From Paramacrobiotus metropolitanus (lineage: Eukaryota; Tardigrada; Eutardigrada; Parachela; Macrobiotidae): DNA of 64,000 nucleotides. The DNA is taken from assembly GCF_019649055.1 (NCBI RefSeq), contig NW_026570306.1, positions 434,001 through 498,000 of the forward strand, given 5' to 3'. Of this stretch, positions 1 to 9,399 are shown piece after piece. The notes beneath the pieces were generated by a model. That model saw nothing but the letters and a program-made list of their open reading frames with translations, was not told where the DNA came from and searched no databases. Each line of letters starts with the position of its first letter. The first letter of the stretch is position 1. Both the position numbers and the translations under genes were made by a program.

Positions 1-3000
1 CAAATAACATCGTGGAAATCATCTTCATAATAATTTTCGCCTTCTGAATAAATTTCTTCAACCGGAACAACATTTCCCAAATAAAAATTTTCAGATAAAT
101 CTATCGAATCATCTGAATTATTCACAACAATTATACCACAATAACCATTTTCATCAAACTTAACAATACCGTCACAAAACAATAATAGACCGCAATTTTT
201 ACCTTCATACTCGAAATTCTGCTCCAATAATCCGCCTTTAATTAATTCTGCTAATTCACTTCCGAATTTATTAATACGAGCACGTATAACTCCCCTGTTT
301 CTCGGCTGAATTTCAATCGGATACTGAGGTACTAACCCTAATTTACTAAAATCTGCTAACCGCTTCATAGTTGCCGTATTAATTTCTACTGATTTCCGAC
401 TCTGAATTACCGGTACTGAAACAACTTCCTTAACCGCCTGTACTGCCGGGGTCAGTACATTTTCTTCGACCTTTTGTCTTCCCAGGACTACTATATTTAG
501 TTCTGACTCGGGCACACTCTCGAACATACCTTCAATACTAATATCGATTTCCTGCATACTGTTCTGAATCTGCGGTCCACTACTAACCTTTACTGCTTCA
601 GTACTAACAACCTTCTTTGTTTCCATAGTGGCTACCTGATACTCTGGCTTCGGTAAATCTTTTATCCTATGCGATAATTTCCGCCAATCGTCGGTTAGAC
701 TTACTGACCCGTTACTCCTCTGGACAATAACCGCTGGAGTTCCAAAGGTAGAATCCGACACCAAATGCTTCGACTCAAGTTTACTGACCATTTCCTCCGT
801 ATCTCGGTCAATATTATCGACACCTACTTTCCTATTAACGAGTTTTTTCGCCCAACACTCGCAAGCTTTTGCAATAGTGCAAACTGCATCATGAAATTTT
901 TCGTTGAATTTATCCGAACCAACAGCATAAATTTCGTCAATAGGGTCTAATTCACCCAGAAATAGATTACCGCCAATTTGCACAGTTTTATCCGACAGAT
1001 TCATCACAGGAATACGTAAACACCCGTTTTCATTAACATCAATCACACCGTCAAACAGAAGCAAATTGCCAAACCGTTTACCTTCATACTCAAAATTTTG
1101 CTCAACCCAACCATTTCTCACCAATTCAGCAATTTCAGATTCAGACTTATTTATACGTGCACGAATCACTCCTTTAGACCGAGGTTTAATATCAACCGCA
1201 AATTGAGGAAAAACTTCCATAGTGCAAAAATCAACTGCCGGTTTATTCTGCTTCGATGCCGCTTCATTCACAAGACGTGCCGTTTCATTGCTCACCACAG
1301 GTACTTCTTTGTTCAACACAAAGATAGGCTCATTCCGAAAAGCAGACTCATTCCGAGGAACAGACCCATTCCGAAGATTTCTCTTCTCAACATTCGACTG
1401 TCTAACGTTTTGCTTAACATTCGACTGAACAGGTGGAACTGACCACTCATCATCATCTGCCGGTGCTATTCCTGAAAATGTCACTTCCTTACCCTTTTTC
1501 TTAGCCTTCGTCGGCTTATCATTCTTCTTATACGCCGCATCTACTCTATTCCGCTTAATCGGATCCAACAGACTACTCGGTAACGGATCACGTATTACTC
1601 CTGGTCTATTTACCTGAATAGGACCATCAAAATCCACTCGAAAAATAGCTCTCGCCATAGCACGCTGGTCTTCCGCTGAGACAGGTGCCTTACCAAGGTC
1701 AACATCGTAATTGCCTTCAGCCGGTACAAATTTTCCATCGACAAAATCTCCAGTTTCTCCTTGCAACACCGCGAATTTATTCGTGTATTTCGGATCAACC
1801 CCAGTCGCCACTTCATCTTTCGACATATCTGACTGCAAGTACTCATTACTTGCCGGATCTGGATGTCTCGGAGGACGTGTATCCCGATGCTCAGGATAAC
1901 AGAACTTGCAATTAGATTCGACATGATCAATCTCAACTAACATATTCGGCCAATAAAATTTTTCAAGCAAAAGACGATAAGTCGTAGTATCTTTCAAAAT
2001 TTTCTCATGCTTAACTGCCGCATGTACTGCCAAAATCAATTTAACACGCCAATGATACGGTACAAAAATACGTGGTTTAGCGCCTCGCGCCTCATTCTTA
2101 TGACACAAAACTCCATCGTAAATCGTAAACCAATTAATTTCTTCCTTAATGAAATTCGTATCTGCCTTATTAGGATTTAAGTACAAATGATACCAACACT
2201 TAGCGTCACCCTGCGCTCGCTGCTGTGCTCGCCAAAACGTGACCTTATTAAAATCCGCAAGACTCGGTTTCATCTCACGTGTTTCCGGATCAAGTCTCGG
2301 TATCATCCAACGTTTCCAATCAGAATCAACTTTATACTGTGCACTTTTAACAGGCACTCTCTTACCGTTATTCTGTTCAACCGGAACTACGTTCAATTTC
2401 TTACCCGCAATCGTCAAAGATTTACCGTTATTAACCGCTTTATCGCCACTAACCGCTGGCTGATTAATTCCTCTCTCCATAAAATGCTGATTACGCTTAA
2501 CTGTATTCGATTCAGGAAAAGTACGTCGCTGCACAATACTCTTATTCTGAGAATTATTCTGAAGGGTTTGGGCGGGTGGGACCGCATAAGTACGCACATT
2601 CTCAACATTACCGCGTACGTTCTCACGCATACTTTCACCCCCGCAACCTTGCTTAGCACTGCTGTCGACTGGGAAAAAATTACCCCCGCAAACTTGCTGA
2701 GACACACCCCCGCAAACTTGCTGTTCACCTGAGTTCGTAACACTGAAAACTTCTTCCTCAAAAATTCTGCCATTATTTTGTCCGCGAAAACTCTGATTAT
2801 TCACAATTACCGGTTCATCAACATGACCAAGTAATTTATCATATCGCTTACGAACATCCGCTAATTCTGAATCCCTTACACTACAATTTACTGCCGTATC
2901 GTTCGTAACTTCTCTCTGCTGGGCGGTGGATTGAGATACACCCCCGCAAACTTGCTTACCGCCACCTGCTTGCTGATTATTACTCGACTGGGATTCCGAA

Positions 3001-3323
3001 TTATCTACGTCTGCGTAACAAATCGAATCTGAGACTCTCGGCCATTTTCTCACCGCATAATCCATCTCCATCTGACAAATATCGACTGATGCACCGATGT
3101 ACACATTATGCGCTGTCTTATACGGAAGAAATTCCGCATACGGAGCAAAACCCAACATGTTCGCCTGCATTAAAGCCGGAATCGACTTACCATAATACGT
3201 ATGCACTGGAGCTAACTCTACGAAATTATGCTCTCTGACAATCTCATCCATATCGCAAGTCTTCCTTAACGCATTCTCATGAAGTTTTGCTAACGAATTC
3301 TGACGAATCATGCGCCAAGTCAT
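1..3323 (-). CDS. Ty3/Gypsy-like pol segment, open at window edge (1107 codons)
   Basis: Read on the minus strand from an ATG at 3323, this frame has no stop codon to the window edge, so the true end is outside. The first residues continue the protease tail. Residues about 120-230 contain four copies of a Q-[VG]-C-G-G motif. Residues about 405-475 match the stretch before and including the zinc-binding domain of retroelement integrases: H-X4-H (VHAAVKHE), then FYWPNM, then CKFC. No DDE core follows. Residues about 696-800 and 988-1095 are two related copies of a domain (GVIRARIN, EQNFEYEGK, LFLGEL / FYLGNV) resembling the linker between protease and reverse transcriptase in Ty3/Gypsy Pol. Reverse transcriptase would be expected beyond base 1. 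The long intact frame implies recent activity or constraint. Domain names are inferred from motif recognition; the open frame is read directly. Confidence 0.8.
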   Translation of the reverse strand, partial: MTWRMIRQNSLAKLHENALRKTCDMDEIVREHNFVELAPVHTYYGKSIPALMQANMLGFAPYAEFLPYKTAHNVYIGASVDICQMEMDYAVRKWPRVSDSICYADVDNSESQSSNNQQAGGGKQVCGGVSQSTAQQREVTNDTAVNCSVRDSELADVRKRYDKLLGHVDEPVIVNNQSFRGQNNGRIFEEEVFSVTNSGEQQVCGGVSQQVCGGNFFPVDSSAKQGCGGESMRENVRGNVENVRTYAVPPAQTLQNNSQNKSIVQRRTFPESNTVKRNQHFMERGINQPAVSGDKAVNNGKSLTIAGKKLNVVPVEQNNGKRVPVKSAQYKVDSDWKRWMIPRLDPETREMKPSLADFNKVTFWRAQQRAQGDAKCWYHLYLNPNKADTNFIKEEINWFTIYDGVLCHKNEARGAKPRIFVPYHWRVKLILAVHAAVKHEKILKDTTTYRLLLEKFYWPNMLVEIDHVESNCKFCYPEHRDTRPPRHPDPASNEYLQSDMSKDEVATGVDPKYTNKFAVLQGETGDFVDGKFVPAEGNYDVDLGKAPVSAEDQRAMARAIFRVDFDGPIQVNRPGVIRDPLPSSLLDPIKRNRVDAAYKKNDKPTKAKKKGKEVTFSGIAPADDDEWSVPPVQSNVKQNVRQSNVEKRNLRNGSVPRNESAFRNEPIFVLNKEVPVVSNETARLVNEAASKQNKPAVDFCTMEVFPQFAVDIKPRSKGVIRARINKSESEIAELVRNGWVEQNFEYEGKRFGNLLLFDGVIDVNENGCLRIPVMNLSDKTVQIGGNLFLGELDPIDEIYAVGSDKFNEKFHDAVCTIAKACECWAKKLVNRKVGVDNIDRDTEEMVSKLESKHLVSDSTFGTPAVIVQRSNGSVSLTDDWRKLSHRIKDLPKPEYQVATMETKKVVSTEAVKVSSGPQIQNSMQEIDISIEGMFESVPESELNIVVLGRQKVEENVLTPAVQAVKEVVSVPVIQSRKSVEINTATMKRLADFSKLGLVPQYPIEIQPRNRGVIRARINKFGSELAELIKGGLLEQNFEYEGKNCGLLLFCDGIVKFDENGYCGIIVVNNSDDSIDLSENFYLGNVVPVEEIYSEGENYYEDDFHDVI

Positions 3324-5407
3324 CGAACTGAAGTCCAAAATAAAAGGCTTCGTGACGAAAAGTCCATTCCCAAAATAATATGATCACGATCGCAATTTGT
3401 GCTTACCAAACACGTATGCTCAAATGCCGTACCGAATTCATGAATAGTAATTAAAGTCGACAAAGGTTCAACTGCATGCTGACCATTATACGCCGTATTA
3501 ACCAACATTCCCTTAACATGACTCGGACATTGAAAAATATGCAAATCTAACTTCTTCGCTAACCGAAATTCGACGATCAATACCACGCACTGCGCGTCTA
3601 ACGTCGGCTTATGAATTACCAATTCTGACGCTGGATACTTCGACATGTCAATAACTTCCGTAGTGTTACACTGCGCTGGTTTCTTCTGCCATATATACTC
3701 AAATTCAATCACATTTACCTGCGCACCATAACGTCGCAACATTTCTATGGTAGGTTCAATCAGACGAGGATACGCTAAGGGTCGCTGACATGCTGACGCT
3801 GCATGCAAATCATGACACTTATAGCAAATTTCCCTACCATTCGACAATCTCCACTTGTCTCTCTGAATTTGACTCTCATTAAACTGACCACTGTTCTGCT
3901 GCTGATCATTTCGAATATCATTCGAAAAATTTCCGCCATTATTTCCAAAATTATTACCACCGTTACCGAAATTATTATTACCGTTAAACCGAGGACGAAA
4001 ATTTCCATTACCATTATTTCCCTTAAAACCGCCGCGATTAAAATTATTACCGTTCTGAAATCTCGGTCTAAAATTATTCTGTCCGCGAAAATTATTCATA
4101 GGCGCCATTTGCCTAAAATTACCCTTAAAAGCCAAATTACCCGTGCCTACACGAACTTCCGGTTCAAAATTCCACTCACTTTCATGCGAAATCTGATTAC
4201 CTTTCAATTCTTCTGCTTCAACTCGCAATTTTTCCATACGCTGCATTAAATCAAGAATTTCGGAATCTTTACCGTCAATTCTGACACCAACTGAATGAAG
4301 TAATTTCTCTTTCTCCTCAAGCGTTGCATTAAGCTTGCGTTCTCTGCTCAAGGCTGATTTCAAATCTTTTTCCGCAACAATTTTCGCATTACATTCCAAT
4401 TTACAATTAACTTTTAACTGCTCAATTTCCAAAAGCAATTTCTTCTCATTTTCTTTGAAAACAGCTAAAGCCTGCAAATTACTCGAACCAAGCGATTTTG
4501 ACGCTTCTGCCTTAACTTTCTGCAAATGTTCATTTACTGACCGCAACTGAGCACTAAGCTCCTGATTTTCCAAAATTAATTTCGACGACTGAGAATCTTC
4601 CTCCTCAAGATCGCGAATACGTTTTTCATTCACCTGACACTTACTCGAAAGTGCACGAACATTTTTCTCATGTTCTGCATTACTTGCCTGAACTGCCGTT
4701 AACTGCTGCCTTAAAGCCGAAATATCACTGTGCAGTTTATTTTTCAGTTTATCGTCTTTAGACAAAATTTCATTCAACCGATTAATCTCATCGCTATTTT
4801 GCAATTGCCTAAGACACAATGCAACATAATTTTTCGTACACCGAATCATAGTACCCAATGAATCACGAGTGACTGCTAACGCCTCTTGCTCCGATTTTGA
4901 AGCTTTTAACTTAGCGTCAACCTCACTTACTTCTTGCGCAAATTCCTGATTTAAAGGATCAAAGTCATTTTCAAAAATGAAATGCCGCAAATCTGATTGA
5001 AGAGGATGCAAAAGATTATTCACATTTTCATCGAAAGGAATATCTTCATCCAACAATGACTTTTCACAATTAAACGCCGTATTATTTTCATCATCTGAAT
5101 TTTCAGAAAAAGGAGTTCCTTCTCTCATCGTAATATTACCAAGGAAATTACTGCCAACCGTATTATTATTCTGATCATTGCTCATAGCAAACCCGCTTTC
5201 ATCGCTAACTTGAGCCGCTGCACTACGTTCTCTCGCCATATTGGACGGAGTCACGAAATTCCCTACCGCTACCGAATTCAAATTTTCAACCACATTTCCC
5301 ACTACTTCTGCATTCTGCACATTTACCGACTGCCCTACTGAATGTGGAATTACCAGTTGCGACATCACCGATCTCCTCGGATCCACCACTTGATCTGGAT
5401 TTACCAC
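3320..5407 (-). CDS. Gag central/nucleocapsid and protease-like region (695 codons)
   Basis: This frame starts immediately after the in-frame TGA of the upstream Gag piece, with GTG as first codon, so it is probably a continuation rather than an independent gene. Residues about 155-405 are a long heptad-rich coiled coil. Residues about 420-510 are Asn/Gly/Phe/Arg-rich, an RNA-binding style tail. A zinc knuckle CX2CX3HX4C (CYKCHDLHAASAC) lies near residue 530. The C-terminal 80 residues look like a retropepsin and end in the family motif HIILGMDF, but the expected catalytic D-[ST]-G is D-A-Q. The frame ends in TGA overlapping the ATG of the downstream frame (ATGA at 3320-3323). The protease homology continues across the junction if reading slips by -1 at the TTTT after GMDF. 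Confidence 0.8.
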   Translation of the reverse strand: MVNPDQVVDPRRSVMSQLVIPHSVGQSVNVQNAEVVGNVVENLNSVAVGNFVTPSNMARERSAAAQVSDESGFAMSNDQNNNTVGSNFLGNITMREGTPFSENSDDENNTAFNCEKSLLDEDIPFDENVNNLLHPLQSDLRHFIFENDFDPLNQEFAQEVSEVDAKLKASKSEQEALAVTRDSLGTMIRCTKNYVALCLRQLQNSDEINRLNEILSKDDKLKNKLHSDISALRQQLTAVQASNAEHEKNVRALSSKCQVNEKRIRDLEEEDSQSSKLILENQELSAQLRSVNEHLQKVKAEASKSLGSSNLQALAVFKENEKKLLLEIEQLKVNCKLECNAKIVAEKDLKSALSRERKLNATLEEKEKLLHSVGVRIDGKDSEILDLMQRMEKLRVEAEELKGNQISHESEWNFEPEVRVGTGNLAFKGNFRQMAPMNNFRGQNNFRPRFQNGNNFNRGGFKGNNGNGNFRPRFNGNNNFGNGGNNFGNNGGNFSNDIRNDQQQNSGQFNESQIQRDKWRLSNGREICYKCHDLHAASACQRPLAYPRLIEPTIEMLRRYGAQVNVIEFEYIWQKKPAQCNTTEVIDMSKYPASELVIHKPTLDAQCVVLIVEFRLAKKLDLHIFQCPSHVKGMLVNTAYNGQHAVEPLSTLITIHEFGTAFEHTCLVSTNCDRDHIILGMDFSSRSLLFWTSVR

Positions 5408-6028
5408 TCACGGAGTTACCTGTTTCCCAGGATTAACCGTACCAACTGACTGACTTGACATCAACTGCATACTGGACAGAGTCATACCATTTTTCTGTGC
5501 ACTCGAAGCCGAACTATCTTCCAAGTCCAACAACGACTCACTTACCGCATTCCCAGAATTCTCAATAATTACCGAGGCGTTTAACGGCCCATCTGACATA
5601 ACTATGGTATCCCGAGATTTCTTACCAGTACCTGACTCCTTTCTTTGCTGCACTTCTGCCTCGTACGCAGTGACATTCAAGGTCGCCCATTCTTTCGCTG
5701 CTTTAAACTCTGCTTCTGACATATTCAAATAAGCTGACGGGATAGACCGTTCGTGCGAGAACCAAGTGCTATAGTAACTCGGAGCTCTTACCAACGTTGA
5801 ATTTTTGTCTTCCCAGTCAACCCATTGTTGACTGCAATACGCGCTCTTTTTCTCCGGAGGTTCTAACCCTACTGCCCTATACATTAAGCCAAGGGGAACT
5901 TTCTTCGGAAACTGAAAACGAGTATCGAACCCGCTTTCAACTGCTTTCGACTGCAATCTATCTGATTCAACTTTTCTTAATGGCCAAAAGCCATCTCGTT
6001 TCACAGTTAAATCTGCTGATTCTGACAT
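5408..6028 (-). CDS. Gag N-terminal part (206 aa) of the Gypsy-like element
   Basis: An ATG-initiated frame of 206 codons that ends in a single TGA; the next codon continues the same reading frame into the 695-codon Gag/protease frame. The protein has an aromatic-rich globular first half (about residues 30-100) and a polar Ser/Asn-rich second half. I recognise no named domain. It is assigned to Gag because of its position: upstream of the coiled-coil/zinc-knuckle frame and downstream of a primer-binding site and leader. The TGA may be a nonsense mutation or a readthrough site. The following base is G, which is not the classic leaky UGA-CUA context. Confidence 0.7.
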   Translation of the reverse strand: MSESADLTVKRDGFWPLRKVESDRLQSKAVESGFDTRFQFPKKVPLGLMYRAVGLEPPEKKSAYCSQQWVDWEDKNSTLVRAPSYYSTWFSHERSIPSAYLNMSEAEFKAAKEWATLNVTAYEAEVQQRKESGTGKKSRDTIVMSDGPLNASVIIENSGNAVSESLLDLEDSSASSAQKNGMTLSSMQLMSSQSVGTVNPGKQVTP

Positions 6029-7043
6029 TTTGTGTGCAATGCAACCGCGACTAACCTTACCAATTAAGAACTGGATTCACAAAGTGAAAGTTACACTGTT
6101 CCCGTTGATTGACGAATCAACCAACTCGTATGACCCACGGTTCTTGACAGAAATACACGTACGCTACTCAAAGCTGTGACTCCTGACAACACCGTTTCGT
6201 TAGGACGACGCTGACTCAATACCAACCTCCGCGGTACCGAAACAACACGTCCGAAAATCTCGTTGTTACAGCCTGCACTCAAGCATGCGTAAACAACTCG
6301 TATGAATCTCGTTGCTACAACACGCACTCAAGCATGTGTAAACAACTCGTATTTACAGCTGACCTTTAAGGTTTCAACTGCTATTTCGTATTTAACCGCT
6401 AGTTACACACTGTGACTGATTTCCAGTTAACAGTGACACTGCGTTACACAACAAGAGACAGCTATATCTGCTCTGTTGATTACCGAAAATTTTCAAAAAT
6501 CGTAGTACGATGGCTACTCCGCTAACTCGGATACGCCATATTTACCAAAATTCAACATTTTTACGAAGATTCAATATTAAAGAACGGCTAAAAATACACT
6601 GCGAATTTTTGCACGTTTGACTTACAATTCACTCAGCTAATCCTGCTGGTTCTGCCGTAGTCGTTCTGGCTTGCCCGGTTCAGAAAAGAAAAATAAAATG
6701 AAAGGAAATTTTGACCTCGAATGGTCTTACGGTGCTTTTTTCAATCATAGGCACGTAAAGTGCCGCATACACGAACAGTTTTCAAGTGCCTATACTGTTC
6801 TCAGTCCGTATTGTCACCCAAAATATATATCGCTAAGTGCGAATCAATCTATACATCAATCAAACCGGGGGACTCGGTTACCCTAGGTCAGAACTGGAAC
6901 GCAGACCTCCTGCACCACACTAGTGGCTCCTAACGGACTTTCTTAAATGTGGGCTCTCTCGAGTTGACCACCAACCATCCTGCACCATCAATTTAATTGT
7001 ACTATCAAATTAAATTAAACTTTCTGCTCCATCGGGAAAGTTT
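6029..7043 (-). other. Leader (5' UTR) of the Gypsy-like element
   Basis: About 1 kb lies between the primer-binding site and the Gag ATG on the minus strand. I see no credible long ORF. It holds a two-copy 49-bp tandem repeat. A packaging signal would be expected here but none can be identified by eye. Confidence 0.5.
6256..6353. repeat. Two-copy tandem repeat, 49-bp unit
   Basis: Units 6256-6304 and 6305-6353 share the core CACTCAAGCATG followed by TAAACAACTCGTAT, with a few substitutions. The repeat lies in the leader of the Gypsy-like element. Confidence 0.8.
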
Positions 7044-7061
7044 GAACCACGGTGGGCGCCA
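7044..7061 (-). promoter_or_regulatory. Putative tRNA primer-binding site
   Basis: On the minus strand the sequence TGGCGCCCACCGTGG begins at 7061. The TGGCGCC start is characteristic of retroelement primer-binding sites complementary to a tRNA 3' end in GGCGCCA. It directly abuts sequence ending in ACA, the expected LTR terminus. I cannot name the primer tRNA. Confidence 0.65.
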
Positions 7062-7812
7062 TGTCGTGCAATAAAAATAAATAAAATAAAGACGTGCGGT
7101 GAGTTGTGGAAATTAATGCACTTCCCGGACCACGACCAGTCGGAGGAATAGAGCGACTCTTAATCTCAACTTCTTATGTATTTCATGGAGCGAAAGTTCA
7201 AGGATGTTGATGTACAAGTATGAGATGATATGCAAGGATGAAGAAGAGGATCCGGAACTCGTAAGCCTGCTGAAAGAGAAGACACGAAAGGAAACACAAG
7301 GGATGCGTGAAGTAATACGTTACCTGTCCGACGCTAGATGGTAGCCGAAGCGTATGAGTATGACAAATCCATCAACCTGGCGCTACAGGGCATGAAGATC
7401 GAAGGGACCGAAAGGTCACGGCAAACAAGTGGGATCAAGTGGGTAGCCTGTTACGTCACGAGACTATCCGAAGATGATAATGCACGTCGACGAAGTAGAG
7501 GAATGACCCCTGACAATAGGTGAAAGGTCACCCAGAGGTCAGTTTGAACAGCCTCACTTGGAAAGAGAAGACCAGAGCAAAAGCCTGAAGTTAATCAGAT
7601 CGAGTAACAAGACTCTACTTTTGTTGGGATTACAACTCTTGACATTTGTGTGGGCGACGAGCGCCTTATATAGCCCTGGGCACCGCAAGTGCTGGCTCTT
7701 CGTACGCGCAGGTACGGGTCTGAGAACAATAGGGATTTAGAAACTAACCAATAAGAGACATCTAAGGACACGTGGACTAATCACACCGCTGCACAACTAC
7801 ACGTGGACTAAT
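7062..7812 (-). repeat. 5' LTR of the Gypsy-like element (upstream limit uncertain)
   Basis: The LTR 3' end is set by the ACA preceding the primer-binding site at 7061. A TATA box at 7665-7672 and a two-copy enhancer-like repeat at 7768-7781 and 7799-7812 (ACACGTGGACTAAT) lie within it. The U3 start cannot be fixed because the partner LTR is outside the window; the stated end covers only the supported part. Confidence 0.5.
7665..7672 (-). promoter_or_regulatory. TATA box of LTR promoter
   Basis: The minus strand reads GGGCTATATAAGGCGC. Transcription would start about 25-30 bases downstream, near 7635-7640, and run toward the primer-binding site and Gag. The position between an enhancer-like repeat and the R/U5 part fits an LTR promoter. 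Confidence 0.55.
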
Positions 7813-8136
7813 GAGAACATCAGGTCAACTAATACACTAGAACAATAGGTTGAGCTACGTCATCGAAGCGCGGTCACGTCGAAATGGCAAGTCGCGGTCA
7901 AAGTTCTCTGCTGGGGATTTCTGAAGTCGATACTCGAGTCAGGGTCAGGACTCGCGTAGAAGATGTAGTAAAGCCTAAGCCTTAGTTGTAAGGGTAGAAG
8001 TAGTAAAGTAGTACCGATGTGTACTAAGGGACGCCAGTACACGTCAGTTATGTGTCCTGTGTATTTGGACTTCACTGTCGGTTTTCATGTAGGTTCCGCA
8101 ACGATTTATCTGCTCAGAGTGGTCCACGAATTGCAT

Positions 8137-8430
8137 ACATCATGTCCGAACTCGAAAAACTGCTTGATCAAGGATAATTATTTCTGGTACAATCACTGGA
8201 AAATTTCTCGACCAAAGTCACGCAGACAGAACAGCAGACAAGCTTGCCATCCATCGCCAGAGCACACTACAACGCGTCCGAGGGGAATAACAACGGGTCA
8301 ACCGACACCCGAAGACATCGTTGTACCGGAAATAGCATCAGATAGTGCTGCCAAAGGCTCGAAACGGATTGCAACGCCATCACCTTCTCCCGAAAGAACT
8401 GTAGTGGTTGAACCGGAAACAGGATGAAAT
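8137..8430 (+). pseudogene. Possible decayed Gag N-terminus or unrelated ORF fragment
   Basis: A start MSELEKLLDQG meets TAA after 11 codons, but the same frame continues with a polar, Gln/Thr-rich sequence to about 8340. A second frame across the same bases is open to 8427 and Pro/Ser-rich near its end. Neither matches a family I can name. A Gag N-terminus is only a guess from composition and from the retroelement beside it. Confidence 0.2.
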
Positions 8431-8639
8431 GACGTACCGGCACGCATCGAGCCTGTAGTACGTGAGAGCTAGTGTCCGCGAAAGAGGCAGACCTCCCCGG
8501 ACTGGCCTTGGTTTATTTATCAAAACAAGGTTCACAAGCGGCCGGCACTCCAAGGGAACCCCCAGTTGTACACATGTCGAAACGGCGAAAAACGATGGGT
8601 GACCTTCCGGCTACGCTGTTTGAAGAATAAAGGAAAGCA

Positions 8640-8890
8640 GTGTCTGAGTCAGACATGATCAGTTATTTTTGACGCTTTAACGAAACGCACGTTAAGTTCC
8701 CGTTATTGCGTTATCTGTGTAACGTAACGTTGAAGCGAAACTCGCTACCCGAAAAGCGTAGCTGTAGCGTAACGCTACTAAAAATCTCTGGATTTCATAT
8801 TGTAACATTAGGCGCAAAATAACTCGAAACCCGGCTTACTTGAAGAACAACGTAACGCGTAGCGTAACGCTAACGGTCATTTCACATATC
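8640..8890. repeat. GTAACG-rich degenerate repeat patch
   Basis: The short words GTAACG and CGTTAC recur many times. TAGCGTAACGCTA is nearly self-complementary and appears in two close versions, near 8765 and 8860. No coding potential is evident. Confidence 0.45.
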
Positions 8891-8898
8891 CGCCCAGG

Positions 8899-9380
8899 TC
8901 CGGCTTGTCTCTATTAGGAGAAGACAATCTCGAAGCTATAAAACGTATGGAAAGAAAATGGGCCATTTGTGGAATCGATGCGGTCTATTTAAGCAAAACT
9001 GGATATTTGTAGGATGTGAGAGTCGTGGACATTGTTTGCTTTGCGTTTGGTGACCTCCTACGGAACTACGGTCTTAGCGGTATGTTGGCGCTTGGATGGA
9101 TTTATGAAATACCATCCTCCACACCAAAGTTGGCCAAGAAACACGCTCAGATTTCCAAAAGGGTCTGACTCTAATCCTGCCTCTGTACGATCCCATCGGC
9201 CGTCATTTCGTTATGTTAAAGGCGTCCTGGCTGCCACATCCAAAAATGGAAGTTCTTTGCACACTTGGTTGGGCACCTACAGACTGGATGGGCATGGGCA
9301 GGGTGCAGCCAGGGAAATGAGATGCGCGTTGAGTGTCCCTCCGTCCCACTTCTATGCACCCGGAGAATGTTACGAAAATT
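8899..9380 (+). pseudogene. Decayed coding sequence, unrecognised
   Basis: One open stretch (8899-9010) reads as plausible protein with KRMERKWAICGIDAVYL and then stops. Further plausible stretches continue in shifted frames (for example FAFGDLLRNYGLSGMLALGW near 9045), ending near 9325. At least one stop and one frameshift break the reading. The composition is protein-like, but I do not recognise a family. Confidence 0.25.
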
Positions 9381-9399
9381 AAAATTAATTTTTTTACCT

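Noticed and set aside
1098-2773. Plus-strand and alternative minus-strand ORFs of 100-180 codons
   Set aside because: All lie within the open Pol frame and are reading-frame shadows of it.
3803-4249. 148-codon plus-strand ORF in the Gag region
   Set aside because: Ile/Thr-rich shadow of the Asn/Gly-rich Gag tail on the opposite strand, without independent support.
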